Shown here: one piece after another, positions 47,501 to 55,994 of the stretch
How the letters are laid out: every line of letters starts with the position of its first letter
How positions within the stretch are numbered: position 1 is the first letter of the stretch
Origin: Pseudomonas sp. UBA2684
GTDB taxonomy: Bacteria > Pseudomonadota > Gammaproteobacteria > Pseudomonadales > Pseudomonadaceae
Assembly (NCBI GenBank): GCA_002354655.1
Contig: DELY01000003.1
Coordinates: 238,635 to 302,634, forward strand
Length of the DNA stretch: 64,000 nt
Direction: 5' to 3'
Notes under the pieces: model-generated
The model's database searches: none
Told to the model about the DNA's origin: nothing
What the model saw: only the letters and a program-made list of their open reading frames with translations
Made by a program: the position numbers and the translations under genes

Positions 47501-50500
47501 AGCCTGAACCTCAATGGCGGTCGTCTGGATAACCGCGACCACGGCCTGATCGCCACGCCTGGTAGCCTGCTGATACGCCAGGTCGCCAGCGTCGATAACA
47601 GCCAGGGCGGCGAAATTTCCAGTGCTGACGCTTTCACCTTGGTAACCGAAGAGCTGAACAACAGCGCCGGGCGCATCATCAGCGGCGATGCGCTGCAACT
47701 GCATATTACCCGCACCCTGTTGAACAACCTCAACGGCGCACTCTCTGCCGCCAAAGGCTTGCAGATCACTGCGGGCAGCCTGGACAACAGCGCTGGCGGC
47801 ACCTTGGCCAGCGCCGCGGATATCGAGTTAACCCTTCAGGGCGAGCTGGATAACCACGACGACGGCGCGCTGGTGGCCGGTGGCAGCATCACCGTGCAGT
47901 CCACGGCGTTGAACAACAGTGAGAACGGGCTGATTTCCAGTTCGACTGGTCTCAACCTCGATACCGGGGCGTTGAATAACCGCGCCGCCGGCCTGATCGT
48001 CAGCGCCGGCAGCTTGCACCTGAACAGTGGCGACCTGGACAACAGCCAGGGCGGTACCCTGAGCGGCAAGCAGGGGCTGATGCTAAGCGCCGGTGCGCTG
48101 GATAACCGCCAGGACGGCCTGATCATTAGCAATGGCGTGCTCGACCTGCGCGCCACCAATCTGGACTCCAGCCAGGGCGGCGAAATCTCCGCCAAGGGCA
48201 ACTTGAGCCTGACGCTTGCACGGCTGATCCAGCAGCAGGGCCGGTTAATCGGCGAGGCGAGCGTGAGTCTGAACCTCAACGGTGGCGACCTGGATAACCG
48301 TGGCGGTCTGATCTCCGCGTTTGGCCCGCTAAGTTTCGACAACCTGAGCGCGCTGGACAACCGCCAGGGCGGTGAAATCTCCAGCTCGCAAGCGTTCTCC
48401 GTGTCGGCGGCGAGTATCGACAACGGCGACCTGGGGCGCATCATCAGCGGTCGGCAACTGAGCGTACAGGCGCATAGCCTGCGTAATGCCAGCGGTGGCC
48501 TGTTATCCGGCTGGGCAGGGCTCGATGTGGCGGGCGGCAGCCTGGACAACTCAGCGAGCGGCACCTTGTCGAGCCGCGAAGGCGATCTTTCCGTCGACCT
48601 CAGCGGTGCATTGGACAACCATGATCAGGGCGCGCTGGTCAGCAAGGGCATCCAGCAGCTCAAGGCCGCCAGCCTGAACAATGCCAAGGGCATTCTCTCG
48701 GCCGAAGGCGACCTCACGGCGACCATCGGCGGCGTGCTGGACAACCACGATGCAGGCGTGATCAATAGTGCCGGCAACCTGGCCATCACCGCCCAGAGCC
48801 TGAATAACCGTTCCGGTCAGCTCAGTGCCCAGCAATCCCTTCGCCTGAACAGCGCCGGTGCGCTGGACAACCGTGGTGGCACGTTGTCCAGCAATGGCGC
48901 CATGACCCTGACCCTGCTCGGTGCCCTGAGTAATAGCCAGCAGGCCACGCTGGCCAGCGGCGGAGCGCTGCTGCTCAAGGCTGCCAGCGTGGATAACCGC
49001 GGCGGCAAACTGGCCAGCCAGGGGCTGCTCGAACTGATCACTGGCAGCCTGAACAACTCGGCTTCCGGCACGCTCGCCAGCCGCAACGACCTATCCATCA
49101 ACCTCGGCGGCGCCCTGAACAATAGTCAGGACGGCCTGATTTACAGCCAGTTGGGCAGCGTGGCCGTGAGCGCGCAACGCCTCGACAACCAGGGCGGCGC
49201 CCTGCAAAGCCAAGGTGCCACGAGCCTGACGTTGAATACTGCGCTGGACAACCGGGGCGGGCGTATCGTCGCCCAGGCCGGCAGCCTCGATGTGCGGGCT
49301 GGCAGTCTCGATAACAGTGCAGATGGCATGCTCAGCAGTGTTTCCAGTTGGCTGAAGCTGCTCACCGCGGGATTTTTCGACAACGCCAATGGCGGGATTA
49401 CCCAGGCGCAAGCCCTGGATATCCAGGCCGACCAGGGCATCGACAACCGCTCCGGGCACCTCTCGGCGCTCAGTGGCGAGAACCGCATTGTGACTGCCGG
49501 TTTCGACAACCAAGGCGGCGGTCTATATGCCGGCACCTTGCTCAGTGTCAGCGGCACACAGCTGCTTAACCAAGGCATGGCGTTGGGACAAGGCGGCAAA
49601 GTGGCCGCCGGGCAGATCGACTTCAGCCTGAGTGGTGCGCTGAATAACCAGTTCGGCCAGATCGAAAGCGACAGCGCGCTCGACCTAAGTGCCAGTAGCA
49701 TCAATAACGTCGTTGGCAGCCTGCGTGCCCTCGGCCGCACGGGTAGCACGCGGATCGTCAGCAGCAGCCTGAACAACGGTTTCGGCGTGATAGAAAGCGC
49801 TAACCAAGACCTCGACCTGCACGTGGCGAGCTTGAGTAACGGCGCTGGACGCATCCTGCACACCGGCAGCGGCAACTTCGGTCTGTCTAGCGCCAACGTC
49901 ACTCAGGCCGGCGGCACTCTGGTCAGCAACGGCGCCCTGACTCTCAACGCCGCCAGTTGGAGCAACAGCAGCGTGCTGCAGGCCGGGCGGCTGACCTTGA
50001 ATATCGGCAACTTCACCCAGACCGCCACAGGTCAGTTACTGGCCAGTCAGTCCCTTATCGGCACAGGCGGTAGCTGGGTCAACCACGGATTGCTGGCCAG
50101 CGACGGCACGCTGTCGCTTTCATTGAGCGGCGGTTACAGCGGTAACGGCCGTCTGAGTAGCTTGGGCGGCCTGAGCCTCAGCGCTGCCAGCATCGATCTG
50201 CCCAGCAGCGCCCGGATTACCGGCGGCGGGCTGACCACCGTCACCAGCAGCGGCCTGCTCAGCAACCGCGGCACGCTGACCTCGGCAAGCGCTTTGACCG
50301 TGCGCGCTGGCACCCTGAATAACTACGGCAGCCTGGGCAGCGGCGAAATGTTGCGGCTGTACGCCCCAACGTTACTTAACCAAAACGGCCTGATCTTCAG
50401 CGGCGACGACATGGCGCTGCGGGTGGATAACTTCACCAACCGTTATGCGGATGTGTACAGCTTGGGGGCTATCGACCTGGCCAAGAATGACCTGGGTCAC

Positions 50501-53500
50501 TCCGCCAGCCGCCTGGATAACCTGTCCGGAACTCTGGAGGCCAGCGGTGACTTCAGCCTCAAGGCTGCAGTGATCAAGAACGCGCGCGATGTACTGCAGA
50601 TTAATGATGCCGGCCTCTACACCGCGAAAATCGAAGAGGCTATCTGCGTCGAGGCGGGGGTGGATTGTTCGGGCAAGAGCAATACCTGGTTCAAAGTCAC
50701 CAGCCGCGACAAGCTTGAGGTGGTTGCAGCGAGTGCGCTGGCGGCTATTCATGCCGGTGGCAACCTGAACATTACAGGCAGCACACTCAACAACCAGTCC
50801 AGCTTGATCAGTGCCGGCGGCAACATCGTCCTGAACCTGACCAATCTGAACAACCAGGGTTTGGAGATTGGCGAGGTGGAAAGCAGTCGGGTATTCCGGC
50901 TGACACGTATGGATCGCAAATACCAACTTGTCTATGTCCAGCAGGCGGCGGACTTCAGCGCTAAATATTGGCTTGAGAGCCCGGGTTATGATCCGGATAA
51001 CATCGGCGACTTGTCCCAGTCCCTCGCCAGGTTCCTTGCTCAGGAATTCGATCTGGAGTTGGTTCACCTGGCAACGCGTACTGAGCTCAGCAGGGGCGAT
51101 CAAAGCTACGCGGCGATCATCCAGGCCGGCGGTAACGTCAGCGTCAATGCCAGCAACCGGATCGACAATGGCGTTATCCGCCCTTACTTCACCTATGTAA
51201 GCGGTGGACAAAAAGTCGGCAGTACTGCGACCGATGCGACGGGTGTCAGCACCCTCGTCAGCCTGAATTCGCAACTTCCCCCCGACCTGCAACAGCAACA
51301 GGTCAACCCCCTGACCCTGCCCGGTTTCAGCCTGCCGCAAAGCCAGAACGGCCTGTTCCGTCTGAGCGGCCAAGCCGCTCAAAGTGGCGTCGCGAGCACC
51401 GCGCTGACCAGCGTGGGCAATCGCACCCTATCTGGCCGCAGCATTACGCTGGGACAGCAAGAGCAGAGCCTGGGGTATGCCGATATCCAGGCTCGCGCGT
51501 TTGTCATCGCCAGCCAAGGGGGTATAGCGGCCGATCAGGTCGCGGGTAGTGCCTGGAGCCTGTCTGGCAGTGGTGGGGGCGTGCAGGCCAGCGGCACGTC
51601 GGGCGCCGGTGGTGGGCCTGCCGCGCCGGTGTCCACCGCGCTGCACGGCGAAGCCTTGCCGCCCGTGCTGCCGATACCAGGAGCCGTGCAGCAGGTACAA
51701 CTCGGTTCCGGGAACGTGCCCAGCGGCGGTGTGCCCACTGCGCAATCTGTCGTCCTGGGTAGCGCGTCAAGCCTGCCCGGCACGCTTCAGCCAGGCGTCC
51801 CCAGCGCCAACCAGGTGCAGTCCGGTCCCGCACCGGTTGTGCTACAGACCGTGAACCAGGTACAGGGTCTGCCGACCAGCAGCGCCCCGCTCAACAGTCA
51901 CAACTACCTGATCGAAACCAACCCCGAGCTGACCAACCTCAAGCAGTTCCTCAGCACCGATTACCTGCTCGGCAACCTTGGCGTCACCCCGGACACGGCG
52001 CAGAAACGCCTGGGCGACGGCTTCTACGAGCAACGGCTGATCCGCGAAGCCATCGTCGCGCGCACTGGCCAGCGCTTTATTGACGGGTTGACCAGCGACG
52101 AGGCGATGTTCCGCTACCTGATGGACAACGCCATCGCCAGCAAGAACGCACTAAACCTGGCGGTGGGCATCAGCCTGAGCGCCGAGCAAGTGGCGGCGCT
52201 GACCCACGATATCGTCTGGCTGGAAGAGCACGAAGTGCTCGGTGAGCAGGTCCTGGTGCCGGTGCTGTACCTGGCCCAGGCCGAAGGCCGCCTGGCGGCC
52301 AATGGCGCGCTGATCCAGGGGCAGGACGTTTCGCTGATCGCCGGCGGCGACTTGACTAACGCCGGCACCTTGCGCGCCAGCAACAACCTTAGCGCCGTGG
52401 CCGGCAATGACCTGATCAACAGCGGTCTGATCGAGGCCGGCAACCGCCTCGACCTGCTGGCGGCCGACAGCATCCGCAATGCCCAGGGCGGCATTATCGC
52501 TGGGCGCGATGTCAGCCTGACGGCGCTGACCGGCGATGTACTCAACGAGCGCACGGTCACCCGTCATGCCAGCGTCGCCGGTAACAGCCACTGGGAAAGC
52601 AGCTTCGCCGACAGCGCCGCCCGCATCGAGGCGGCCAGCAGCCTGAGCATCAGTGCCGGGCGCGATGTGGCCAACCTCGGCGGCGTATTGGACAGCCGGG
52701 GCGACCTCAGCATTAGCGCCGGGCGTGACGTCACCATTGCCTCGGTGGAAGAGCGCCATCTGCACGCGCGCGGCACACATTATCGGGATGAGCGGGTCAG
52801 TCAGCTGGGCGCCGAGGTGACGGCTGGGCGCGACATCGACATCAGCGCCGGTCGTGACCTGGCGGCGATCGCCAGCCGCATTGAGGCGGGGCGCGATATT
52901 GACCTGGCAGCGGGCAACGACGTGCTGATCGCCTCGGCAGCCGACGAAAGCCACTACTTGTCCAAGAGCAAGAAGGTCATCCTTCAGAAAGACCATGTCG
53001 AGCAGCAGTCCAGCGAGATCCTGGCCGGCGGCGATGTGGTGATTAGCGCGTCGAACAACTTGCTGCTTTCCGCCAGCCAGGTGCAGGCGGATGGAGAGGC
53101 TTATCTGGTGGCGGGTGAGAACTTGGCCCTGCTCAGCGCCGAGGATTACGACTACTACCTCTATCAGAAAAAGAAAAAGGGTAGCTTCGGCAGCAAGAGC
53201 TTTCGGCGCGACGAAGTCACCCAGGTCAGCCATATCGGCAGCGAAGTCAGCGCTGGCGGCGACGTCACTCTGCTCAGCGGCAGCGACCAGCTCTATCAGG
53301 CGGCGAAACTGGAAAGCGGCGGCGACCTGACTCTGGCCAGCGGCGGCGCGATCACCTTCGACGGGGTGAAAGACCTCAAACAGGAGAGCCACGAGAAGAG
53401 CAAAAGTAGCTTTACCTGGCAGTCGGCCAAGGGTAAGGGGACCACCGACGAGACACTGCGCCAGAGCCAGTTGATTGCCCAGGGCGACATCGTCATCAAG

Positions 53501-55414
53501 GCGGTGGAAGGTCTCAATATCGATGTCAAGCACATCGACCAGAAGACGGTGAGCCAGAGCATCGACGCCATGGTCAAGGCCGACCCGAACCTGGTCTGGC
53601 TGAATGAGATGGAACAGCGCGGGGATGTGGACTGGCGGCGGGTGAAGGAGGTGCATGACTCCTTCAAGTACAGCAGCTCGGGGTTGGGCGGCGGAGCGGC
53701 AATAGTAATTGCCATCGTGGTGGCGTACTTCACGGCGGGGGCGGCGAGCGCCGCAATCGGAAATGTCGCAGGGGCAGCCGCGGGATCGGGAGGCACGATG
53801 GCTGCTGCGGGTACAGCCACCGCTTCTGCAGTGGCGAACGGTGCCGCGATAGGTTCTACGGTCGCTGCCGGCTGGGGCAACGTGGCCCTGACTGCTGTCG
53901 CTACTGGAGCCGCCAGCAATACGGCCATCAGCACCATCAACAACCGGGGCGACCTCGGAGCGATACTCAAGGACGTGACCTCGGAGGATGCGCTGCGTGG
54001 TTATGTGGTAGCGGGCGCCACCGCAGGCCTGACCAACGGACTGTATAACGGCTGGACCGGCACCGAGACCGGCGCCAGCGGCGCCTTGGTCAACAGCGGC
54101 AAAGTCATTACTGAAGGCGGGCTGAACACCTGGAGTGGTATCGGTCAGTTTGCCGGCAACCAATTGCTGCAAAACGGCACCTCCGCCGTCCTTGACCGTG
54201 CCCTGGGCGGCGATAGCTCGCTTAGCGATGCCCTGCGCAGCAGTCTGGCCAATACCTTTGCGGCGGCGGGGTTCAACCTGATCGGTGATCAGACAGCCCC
54301 CGGTAAATGGGATATCAAGGATGGCAGCCTGGCCAAGATCGGCCTGCACGCGGTGATGGGCGGCCTGGCGGCAGAAGCGGCTGGCGGGGACTTCAGGACT
54401 GGTGCGCTGGCGGCTGGCGTGAACGAAGCCCTCGTCGATAGCTTGGCAGGCTGGTACGGGCAGATGGACCCGGAGCAGAAGAAGAGCCTGCTGGTGATGA
54501 ACTCGCAGGTGATCGGGGTTCTGGCGGCTGGGGCGCAGGGAGGTGATGAGAAGGCTTTGCAGACTGGGGCTTGGGTGGCGGGGAGTGCGACTCTATATAA
54601 CCGTCAGCTTCATGAGAGTGAAAAAGCTCTTGCCAAGGAACTGGCAGAGAAAAGTGGCGGTAGATTTACTGAGGGGGAAGTTGAGGATGTCTTGCGGGTG
54701 TCGAGCAGGGCGGATGAGGGTATTTTTCCGGGGACTGATATGGTGGTGCCGCAGGATGGAGTCTATGACACAGGTGGGCGCTGGGTTAAGTATGGCGACA
54801 CTTATGTTCAGTTGCTTCCTGTCGATATTGATCCTGATGTTGCTAAGTATGTATTGAGTAACGCGGAGGGTTACTCATTTCATGACTCAACATTGGGGCT
54901 AGCTCCTAATCAGAATATAGGAGGTTCTAGCCAGAATCCCCGTGATAGGCTTACGGGATATGCGTTGGGTGACAGTGGCGGTTATGTAGTGCCGGTAGTA
55001 ATTGACGGTAAATATTATCAGCCTCGATTTTGGCCTTGTGGTAATGCGGAATGTATTGCGGTGGGAGCGAACATTGACTTTGGGAATGCTGATACTCTGC
55101 GTTGGTTAAGGGCTGCAGATGCGAAGGCGTTGGATGATTTTAGTAAAGTAATGACTGCTGGCGCAGTAATTGGGAGTGGTGGTACGGTGGTGGGATTGGG
55201 TCATATATCAACTGGAGCCTCTTTGCTTTCTGGTTATCTGAATGATGCTATACTTACAAAGCTTACTGAGGGAGCTGTAAGTACAGGCTTCGAGTCATAC
55301 GCGGCCTCTAGAGGAGTTCCTCTTGAGGTCGCTAGAAAAATTACCAATGCGTTGTCACTGTCTGGTGCATGGTCAGGCATAGTTGAAAATGGTAAGGATT
55401 TGCTAGGTGAGTGA
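41564..55414 (+). CDS. cdiA: CdiA-type contact-dependent inhibition effector (TpsA)
   Basis: A 4616-residue secreted effector. Signal region 1-29. TPS domain about 30-280 with both diagnostic motifs (GNPNLQG and NPHGITCNGCGF). About 2,600 residues of FHA-1 repeats (LDNSQGGEISS-type units of ~20 residues, themselves arranged in longer super-repeats). A tyrosine-rich middle region at about 2,930-3,300 with few repeats. A proline/serine-rich stretch at about 3,330-3,440. FHA-2-like repeats from about 3,560. A DUF637 pre-toxin domain (about 3,996-4,166) with hydrophobic helices. The cassette boundary is ATLYN at 4,342-4,346; after it the last 270 residues are the variable toxin tip, encoded by clearly AT-richer DNA. 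TTGGAG precedes the ATG. The stop overlaps the immunity gene by 8 bp. Confidence 0.93.
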   Translation: MDVRSPLFHNIACVLIGIMFLDPIVATAAQLAVDGQAGGNTRLDRAGNGVPIVNIATPNGSGLSHNTFIDYNVGQQGLILNNATARTQGTQLGGIIVGNPNLQGRAAGMILNEVTGANASQLKGYTEVAGQAARVIVANPHGITCNGCGFINTPRATLTTGKAIVEGGRLDRFDVDGGQITLEGQGLNASNLDQFDLITRSAKLNAELHANQLNIVTGRNQVKADSLATTAKAARPGDAPALAIDSSALGGMYAGAIRLVGTEAGVGVKLAGNLAASAGDIQIDANGQLSLAQTAASGNVRIAAQSAELTGKTYAAGSISAQTSAALANRQSLAAAGSIALSGGQVINSGLIEAGVNPDNSRNQQGDVAISGQSLRNSGSVIANRQVTVQVAQALDNQGGTLSGKTLAQVKAGQLDNRLGRVLAEGTLVIDANALDNRNAGLIQSQGDAGVKVAGVLHNQQGQFVSNAKLSVQATQLNNQSGTLGSHGAMDLSAQTVDNSAQGRINSAGRLQVRATDLYADNGGELSAKGAVDVELQGRLNLRSGGRLIAGETLRLEAQSIDSGVAGVISAKSGAQLKAQSLSNDQGGEISSGAALGLVVSQLDNSQGGVIASSGALTLQADSLVNRDQGRIGSGQALNLSAVRLDNSGGGAISSNASLLLQATELNNAQAGKVIADGALQLLVARLLNNAKGVLSAGAGLSVQGRSLDNSGAGQVLGGTGLSLALSGDLHNQGQGTILSQGGLTLRAAQAVNSGQGRIASKGALTATLTGLDQHGGGRLLSETALTLDLAGGRLNNSRQGLLATSGSLLLNNVVAIDNSQGGEISSDRAFSLVTGELNNSAGKLLSGEALELRITRTLLNNLGGVLSSARQLTLSAGSLDNSGAGRMGSGGAMSLTVAGELNNRQMGSITSDSRLTVKAASLNNAQGGKVSSQGALQLDADSIDNRGAGEISSTAALLLNTGSLNNQGGLVATEGQLAIESRGLLDNSKQGVLAAEQAFTLKAGSLSNREQGLVQGQDSVNATIQGAFDNAGGRVLSGKDLQLISGAVDNREGSVVSAGKLTLNSAELNNANGALVGAGDTQLHSTTLNNNAGKLSSQGDLRLTTGTASSRGGSILSAGQLVLQADSLDAGGAGRLRANGAAEVRIAGQLSLQGGGQLLSGGTLALHTQSLDNANQGLISAQGDASVKAVSIDNRNAGEISSSRNLQLRAAQLDNSTHGRLIAEAALKLVADHVLNRALGVLSAGGALTLETQLLDNSFAGRVLSGALLTLNAAQLSNSNNGLLSAGGDLLLTAQTIDNRQGGEISSKRGLSVTAGTVDNSDGGRVIGEAGLHATLEHLNNSQQGLLASNTDLLLSAATIDNSAAGTLSGARLLTLTSATLDNRDAGRVLSGGDLQLTLDHLNNTGAGLLSSRGDLLLRGDALDNRGGALIVDGRATVEADSLDSSEGGQLSSQGDMRIDLATLNQRNGGELLSNGRLVLNANTLDNRAGGLIAGRQGLTIAADTLSNQGGEISSAVNLDIQAEHLDNSAAGKILAGSTLTLVVAQLLNRIKGIVSGQQALSLSGGMLDNSQEGTFVSQGDITLELSGALNNQADGAVIAQGPLKLTLDSLANQGGIVSSKQWLELDGKQLHNQGGMLVADGALNINATTLDNSQSGLLNSKADMSLVAGHIDNASGGAIVSDGTLDLKAERLDNGALGQVASTGDLNLEVDELTQQGGELLSQGQLRLQATTLDNSHGGLIAATQGIDLDTTDLDNSAGGEISSRASVRVSASELNNSDAGLIIGDAGLTLTVQRLLNQLKGVLSGRDGLVLRTASLDNSRGGTLTSQRLLDISSSGALDNSAEGALISEGAMTVRSAALNNAAGILSSAGKLDIASGALNNRGGMLVTDDALILSSSALDNSQGGRISAKGDLELSTAALVNRQQGSITSSARVQLSAGQVDNSAQGRIASKGALSANLQGLDQHDRGELISETALSLNLNGGRLDNRDHGLIATPGSLLIRQVASVDNSQGGEISSADAFTLVTEELNNSAGRIISGDALQLHITRTLLNNLNGALSAAKGLQITAGSLDNSAGGTLASAADIELTLQGELDNHDDGALVAGGSITVQSTALNNSENGLISSSTGLNLDTGALNNRAAGLIVSAGSLHLNSGDLDNSQGGTLSGKQGLMLSAGALDNRQDGLIISNGVLDLRATNLDSSQGGEISAKGNLSLTLARLIQQQGRLIGEASVSLNLNGGDLDNRGGLISAFGPLSFDNLSALDNRQGGEISSSQAFSVSAASIDNGDLGRIISGRQLSVQAHSLRNASGGLLSGWAGLDVAGGSLDNSASGTLSSREGDLSVDLSGALDNHDQGALVSKGIQQLKAASLNNAKGILSAEGDLTATIGGVLDNHDAGVINSAGNLAITAQSLNNRSGQLSAQQSLRLNSAGALDNRGGTLSSNGAMTLTLLGALSNSQQATLASGGALLLKAASVDNRGGKLASQGLLELITGSLNNSASGTLASRNDLSINLGGALNNSQDGLIYSQLGSVAVSAQRLDNQGGALQSQGATSLTLNTALDNRGGRIVAQAGSLDVRAGSLDNSADGMLSSVSSWLKLLTAGFFDNANGGITQAQALDIQADQGIDNRSGHLSALSGENRIVTAGFDNQGGGLYAGTLLSVSGTQLLNQGMALGQGGKVAAGQIDFSLSGALNNQFGQIESDSALDLSASSINNVVGSLRALGRTGSTRIVSSSLNNGFGVIESANQDLDLHVASLSNGAGRILHTGSGNFGLSSANVTQAGGTLVSNGALTLNAASWSNSSVLQAGRLTLNIGNFTQTATGQLLASQSLIGTGGSWVNHGLLASDGTLSLSLSGGYSGNGRLSSLGGLSLSAASIDLPSSARITGGGLTTVTSSGLLSNRGTLTSASALTVRAGTLNNYGSLGSGEMLRLYAPTLLNQNGLIFSGDDMALRVDNFTNRYADVYSLGAIDLAKNDLGHSASRLDNLSGTLEASGDFSLKAAVIKNARDVLQINDAGLYTAKIEEAICVEAGVDCSGKSNTWFKVTSRDKLEVVAASALAAIHAGGNLNITGSTLNNQSSLISAGGNIVLNLTNLNNQGLEIGEVESSRVFRLTRMDRKYQLVYVQQAADFSAKYWLESPGYDPDNIGDLSQSLARFLAQEFDLELVHLATRTELSRGDQSYAAIIQAGGNVSVNASNRIDNGVIRPYFTYVSGGQKVGSTATDATGVSTLVSLNSQLPPDLQQQQVNPLTLPGFSLPQSQNGLFRLSGQAAQSGVASTALTSVGNRTLSGRSITLGQQEQSLGYADIQARAFVIASQGGIAADQVAGSAWSLSGSGGGVQASGTSGAGGGPAAPVSTALHGEALPPVLPIPGAVQQVQLGSGNVPSGGVPTAQSVVLGSASSLPGTLQPGVPSANQVQSGPAPVVLQTVNQVQGLPTSSAPLNSHNYLIETNPELTNLKQFLSTDYLLGNLGVTPDTAQKRLGDGFYEQRLIREAIVARTGQRFIDGLTSDEAMFRYLMDNAIASKNALNLAVGISLSAEQVAALTHDIVWLEEHEVLGEQVLVPVLYLAQAEGRLAANGALIQGQDVSLIAGGDLTNAGTLRASNNLSAVAGNDLINSGLIEAGNRLDLLAADSIRNAQGGIIAGRDVSLTALTGDVLNERTVTRHASVAGNSHWESSFADSAARIEAASSLSISAGRDVANLGGVLDSRGDLSISAGRDVTIASVEERHLHARGTHYRDERVSQLGAEVTAGRDIDISAGRDLAAIASRIEAGRDIDLAAGNDVLIASAADESHYLSKSKKVILQKDHVEQQSSEILAGGDVVISASNNLLLSASQVQADGEAYLVAGENLALLSAEDYDYYLYQKKKKGSFGSKSFRRDEVTQVSHIGSEVSAGGDVTLLSGSDQLYQAAKLESGGDLTLASGGAITFDGVKDLKQESHEKSKSSFTWQSAKGKGTTDETLRQSQLIAQGDIVIKAVEGLNIDVKHIDQKTVSQSIDAMVKADPNLVWLNEMEQRGDVDWRRVKEVHDSFKYSSSGLGGGAAIVIAIVVAYFTAGAASAAIGNVAGAAAGSGGTMAAAGTATASAVANGAAIGSTVAAGWGNVALTAVATGAASNTAISTINNRGDLGAILKDVTSEDALRGYVVAGATAGLTNGLYNGWTGTETGASGALVNSGKVITEGGLNTWSGIGQFAGNQLLQNGTSAVLDRALGGDSSLSDALRSSLANTFAAAGFNLIGDQTAPGKWDIKDGSLAKIGLHAVMGGLAAEAAGGDFRTGALAAGVNEALVDSLAGWYGQMDPEQKKSLLVMNSQVIGVLAAGAQGGDEKALQTGAWVAGSATLYNRQLHESEKALAKELAEKSGGRFTEGEVEDVLRVSSRADEGIFPGTDMVVPQDGVYDTGGRWVKYGDTYVQLLPVDIDPDVAKYVLSNAEGYSFHDSTLGLAPNQNIGGSSQNPRDRLTGYALGDSGGYVVPVVIDGKYYQPRFWPCGNAECIAVGANIDFGNADTLRWLRAADAKALDDFSKVMTAGAVIGSGGTVVGLGHISTGASLLSGYLNDAILTKLTEGAVSTGFESYAASRGVPLEVARKITNALSLSGAWSGIVENGKDLLGE

Positions 55415-55700
55415 CTTTACTTTGTTTTCCAGAAAGAGTGCTCTTGTGGTTTTGGTTTTAGTGATGTTGGGTTTTATGATTTTGAATTTGGTTAGATTTT
55501 ATGGTGTATGGAGGGATTTTTTTACGGTAATGTTTGGGCAGGCATGGTTTGGGTATTCCTTTTACGCGTTCGTTAGTGGGAGGTACATCCCGTTTTCCGG
55601 CGGGGCCACAGTCGGTAAGGATGAAAATTTGTGGCTCAGAGCATTCTCTGGTGGGTTAGGGCTTTTAATATATTTTTGTTTTTTCTTTTATAAGGTCTAG
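55407..55700 (+). CDS. cdiI: Candidate CdiI immunity protein, small membrane protein
   Basis: A 97-residue, very hydrophobic protein. It begins with GTG at 55407, overlapping the cdiA stop by 8 bp, the place where immunity genes always lie. Three predicted membrane segments (ALVVLVLVMLGFMILNLV; FTVMFGQAWFGYSFYAFV; AFSGGLGLLIYFCFFFY). The DNA is AT-rich like the toxin tip. Membrane immunity proteins usually guard against pore-forming or membrane-acting toxins, which fits the small hydrophobic segments of the upstream toxin. I know no family for it; the role is inferred from position. Confidence 0.7.
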   Translation: MSDFTLFSRKSALVVLVLVMLGFMILNLVRFYGVWRDFFTVMFGQAWFGYSFYAFVSGRYIPFSGGATVGKDENLWLRAFSGGLGLLIYFCFFFYKV

Positions 55701-55766
55701 TTGTTGTGACAAACATTCCCGCCAGCCTCAACTATCCCCTGAGGCGCAAACCCGACCCTATACCCA

Positions 55767-55994
55767 CTGTCCCGTCCAACTGTCCAATCGACTTCCCTCG
55801 CCTTGCCAACGGGGGATTTTTCTATTTCAAGCTGTCCGGTTTCGAGTTTCGGCCCGCCGTCGGTCGGTTTTCGACCTGGACCGGATGGCGGTTTCCCCTG
55901 AGATTTCCCCTTTTTCCGCCAACGAGGCGAGTTTTGTCGTCCCGCCCGTGGACAGGTGCCGCGCCATCGCTAACCGCAGAATCGGCCGGTTGCG
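55767..55994. repeat. Conserved 230-bp segment downstream of the first transposase copy
   Basis: It begins CTGTCCCGTCCAACTGTCC, 66 bp after the cdiI stop, and matches 61238-61464 at most positions (for example CCGCCAACGAGGCGAGTTTT is the same in both). It contains no convincing gene and runs into the 3' end of the transposase gene. It marks the outer boundary of the repeated cassette. The bases from 55701 to 55766 show nothing. Confidence 0.7.

Noticed and set aside
41564-50000. Regular DNA repeats that might suggest a CRISPR array
   Set aside because: The period is the 20-residue FHA unit of a continuous coding frame, and copies are diverged; there are no identical repeats with unique spacers.
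42686-54349. Long open frames on the minus strand opposite cdiA (e.g. 42686-44818, 45770-47704, 52151-54349)
   Set aside because: They mirror the repeat units of cdiA in another frame, have no ribosome sites or recognisable domains, and are explained by high GC and repeat composition.
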